Shown here in pieces: positions 33,537 to 34,860 of a stretch of DNA of 34,860 bases. Origin of the DNA: Lacticaseibacillus songhuajiangensis (GTDB lineage: Bacteria > Bacillota > Bacilli > Lactobacillales > Lactobacillaceae). The position numbers and the translations under genes are program-made. The notes under the pieces are model-generated. The model saw nothing but the letters and a program-made list of their open reading frames with translations. It was not told the DNA's origin and made no database searches. Within the stretch, counting starts at the first letter, position 1. Each line of letters opens with the position of its first letter. Location of the stretch: positions 1 through 34,860 of the forward strand of contig NZ_RHNR01000032.1 in NCBI RefSeq assembly GCF_003946025.1. The letters are read 5' to 3'.

Positions 33537-34694
33537 TTGAAACACGTATACCTGGACAATGCGGCCACGACACCGATGAAGCCAGAGGTTGTCGCCGCAA
33601 TGACCGACCAGATGCAAAATGATTTCGGTAACGCCAGTTCGACCCATTTTTTTGGGCGTACGGCGCACGCCGCGCTGGATAAGGCACGGCAAACCATTGC
33701 TAACGCCTTGGCAGTAAAGCCCGACTGGGTGATTTTCACTGCTGGCGCGACTGAGAGTAACAACACCGCCATCACCCAGACCGCCCACGCACGGGCCAGT
33801 TTGGGCAAACACATTATCACCACGGCAATTGAGCACTTATCTGTGCTCGAACCACTGCGCGCGCTTGAAAAAGAGGGCTACACAGTGACTTACCTGCCGG
33901 TTGACGAGAATGGTGAAATTAACATGGCGGATTTTGACGCCACCCTGGATGACGATACAATTCTTGTGTCCGTTATGTACGGCAACAACGAGGTCGGCAG
34001 TCAGATGCCAATTAAGGCGATTGCTGACCGCCTGCGCGATCACCAGGCTTATTTCCACGTGGACGCGACACAGGCATTCGGCCTGTTGCCGATTCACCCG
34101 GAAGAACTGGGTATCGACATGTTGTCCGCATCCGCGCACAAACTGAACGGCCCCAAGGGTGTTGGCCTCATGTACCGTGCGGAGAACGTCAAAATTCAGC
34201 CGTTCATGCGCGGCGGCGAGCAGGAAACCAAACGCCGTGCGGGCACGGAGAATGTGGCCGGAATTGTTGGCTTTGCGACCGCAGTTAGTTTGCTTGATGA
34301 TGACGCGAAGGCGCAGTTGCAGCAGCGCTACGCTAGTTTTAGTCGCGAAATTTGCAGCAAGTTGGAGGCAGCGGGGGTGACTTACCACGTCAATGGTAAC
34401 CTCGACCGTCCGCGGCTGCAGCACGTATTCAACCTTTATCTGCCGGGCGCGTCTACTTACGCCATGCAGACAAATTTGGACTTAGCAGGTTTTGCAATTT
34501 CCGGCGGCTCCGCATGTACTGCGGGCAGCTTGGAGCCATCGCACGTGTTGACCGCGATGTACGGCGAGAAGTCGCCGCGCCTTGAGGAGTCAATTCGCAT
34601 TTCTTACGGCAGCATGACCACTATGGAAGATGTTGACGCCTTTGCAGACGCGCTCATCCGCATCGTGCAGCGTTTGATTGCACGTAGTAAGTAA
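33537..34694 (+). CDS. Cysteine desulfurase (NifS/IscS family)
   Basis: PLP-dependent enzyme that takes sulfur from cysteine as an enzyme-bound persulfide for tRNA thiolation or other sulfur pathways. The N-terminal YLDNAATTPMKPEV, PLP lysine K202 in SASAHKLNG, RRAGTENV, and the persulfide cysteine C327 in SGGSACTAGSLEPSHVL are all present. TTG 33537 has AAGGAAGGAAG 6 bases upstream. The length of 385 aa is normal. In lactobacilli this gene commonly sits near mnmA, suggesting tRNA 2-thiouridine synthesis, but mnmA is not in the window. Repeat copy D begins 2 bases after the stop. Confidence 0.94.
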   Translation: MKHVYLDNAATTPMKPEVVAAMTDQMQNDFGNASSTHFFGRTAHAALDKARQTIANALAVKPDWVIFTAGATESNNTAITQTAHARASLGKHIITTAIEHLSVLEPLRALEKEGYTVTYLPVDENGEINMADFDATLDDDTILVSVMYGNNEVGSQMPIKAIADRLRDHQAYFHVDATQAFGLLPIHPEELGIDMLSASAHKLNGPKGVGLMYRAENVKIQPFMRGGEQETKRRAGTENVAGIVGFATAVSLLDDDAKAQLQQRYASFSREICSKLEAAGVTYHVNGNLDRPRLQHVFNLYLPGASTYAMQTNLDLAGFAISGGSACTAGSLEPSHVLTAMYGEKSPRLEESIRISYGSMTTMEDVDAFADALIRIVQRLIARSK

Positions 34695-34696
34695 TA

Positions 34697-34860
34697 CTGT
34701 CCGTCAGCGTAAGTCATGAAACTTTCATCCGCAAGGATGCTGAAATTGAAAATAGGGCTTCGACCGCGAGGTCGGGCCTGGGACGACTTGGTTACGTGCC
34801 CGCAGGTAGGTGGCGCGGGGTCGCTCACGCCTGGCAAGCCAGGCTACCGCTAAACTTTTT
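34697..34860 (+). repeat. Intergenic repeat copy D (unit type X), truncated by the window end
   Basis: Begins with the end motif CTGTCCGTCAGCGTAAGT (34697-34714), then hairpins CATCC-GCAA-GGATG (34726-34739) and CGACC-GCGA-GGTCG (34761-34774), the GGGCCTGGG arm start shared with copy B, and the beginning of the core (GCGGGGTCGCT, then a GCCTGG-CAA-GCCAGG hairpin). The rest is beyond the window. Confidence 0.8.

Noticed and set aside
1..34860. CRISPR array, prophage, toxin-antitoxin or defence island
   Set aside because: No regularly spaced short direct repeats, no phage or nuclease genes; all substantial genes are housekeeping or transport.

Overview
The window looks like a chromosome segment of a member of the Lactobacillaceae (Lactobacillales) with moderately high GC. 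The support is gene order and regulatory style: radC-mreBCD-minCD, then the low-GC Gram-positive division and cell wall (dcw) order mraZ-rsmH-ftsL-pbp2B-mraY-murD-murG-divIB-ftsA-ftsZ-sepF-yggT-ylmH-divIVA-ileS. There is a MinCD system with no MinE, T-box and TPP riboswitches, an ECF-type ThiT, and many TTG/GTG starts behind AGGAGG-like ribosome binding sites. No rRNA, tRNA, CRISPR array, transposase or prophage gene was seen.

Layout: (1) 1-274, an edge-truncated copy of an intergenic repeat. (2) 342-2472, folC behind a terminated leader, then radC, whose ribosome binding site lies inside the folC terminator stem. (3) 2668-6721, shape and septum-placement genes mreB, mreC, mreD, minC, minD. 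(4) 6828-10823, a T-box controlled amino-acid ABC transporter (permease, ATPase, lipoprotein) followed closely by a cardiolipin-synthase-like gene with a broken second HKD motif; the T-box has one upstream domain and two antiterminator/terminator modules. (5) 10848-11621, TPP riboswitch and thiT. (6) 11624-12193, second intergenic repeat. (7) 12234-12809, two small membrane proteins. (8) 12931-26258, the dcw cluster, starting at a promoter that carries three GTGG repeats at 10-bp spacing (probable MraZ autoregulatory boxes). (9) 26283-29329, ileS behind an isoleucine T-box. (10) 29384-30176, the most complete intergenic repeat. (11) 30219-32315, telA and xpaC homologues on the minus strand. 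(12) 32480-34694, a small membrane protein, mtnN and a cysteine desulfurase. (13) 34697-34860, a fourth repeat copy running off the window.

The core genes work together in envelope growth: MreBCD in elongation, MinCD and DivIVA in septum placement, FtsZ/FtsA/SepF as the ring, DivIB/FtsL/PBP2B as the septal synthase complex, and MraY/MurD/MurG supplying lipid II. These are ordinary for the family.

The candidate for something undescribed is the dispersed non-coding repeat family (four copies). Each complete copy is bounded by inverted CTGTCYGTCAGCG ends and consists of two related units facing each other across a shared linker. Each unit folds as 40-56 nt complementary arms enclosing a conserved core and, in the three units complete enough to inspect, a further inner hairpin. 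Small hairpins with GNRA-like loops keep pairing while their sequences differ between copies, which points to selection on folded RNA (or cruciform DNA) rather than on protein. The name and function of the family are unknown to me.
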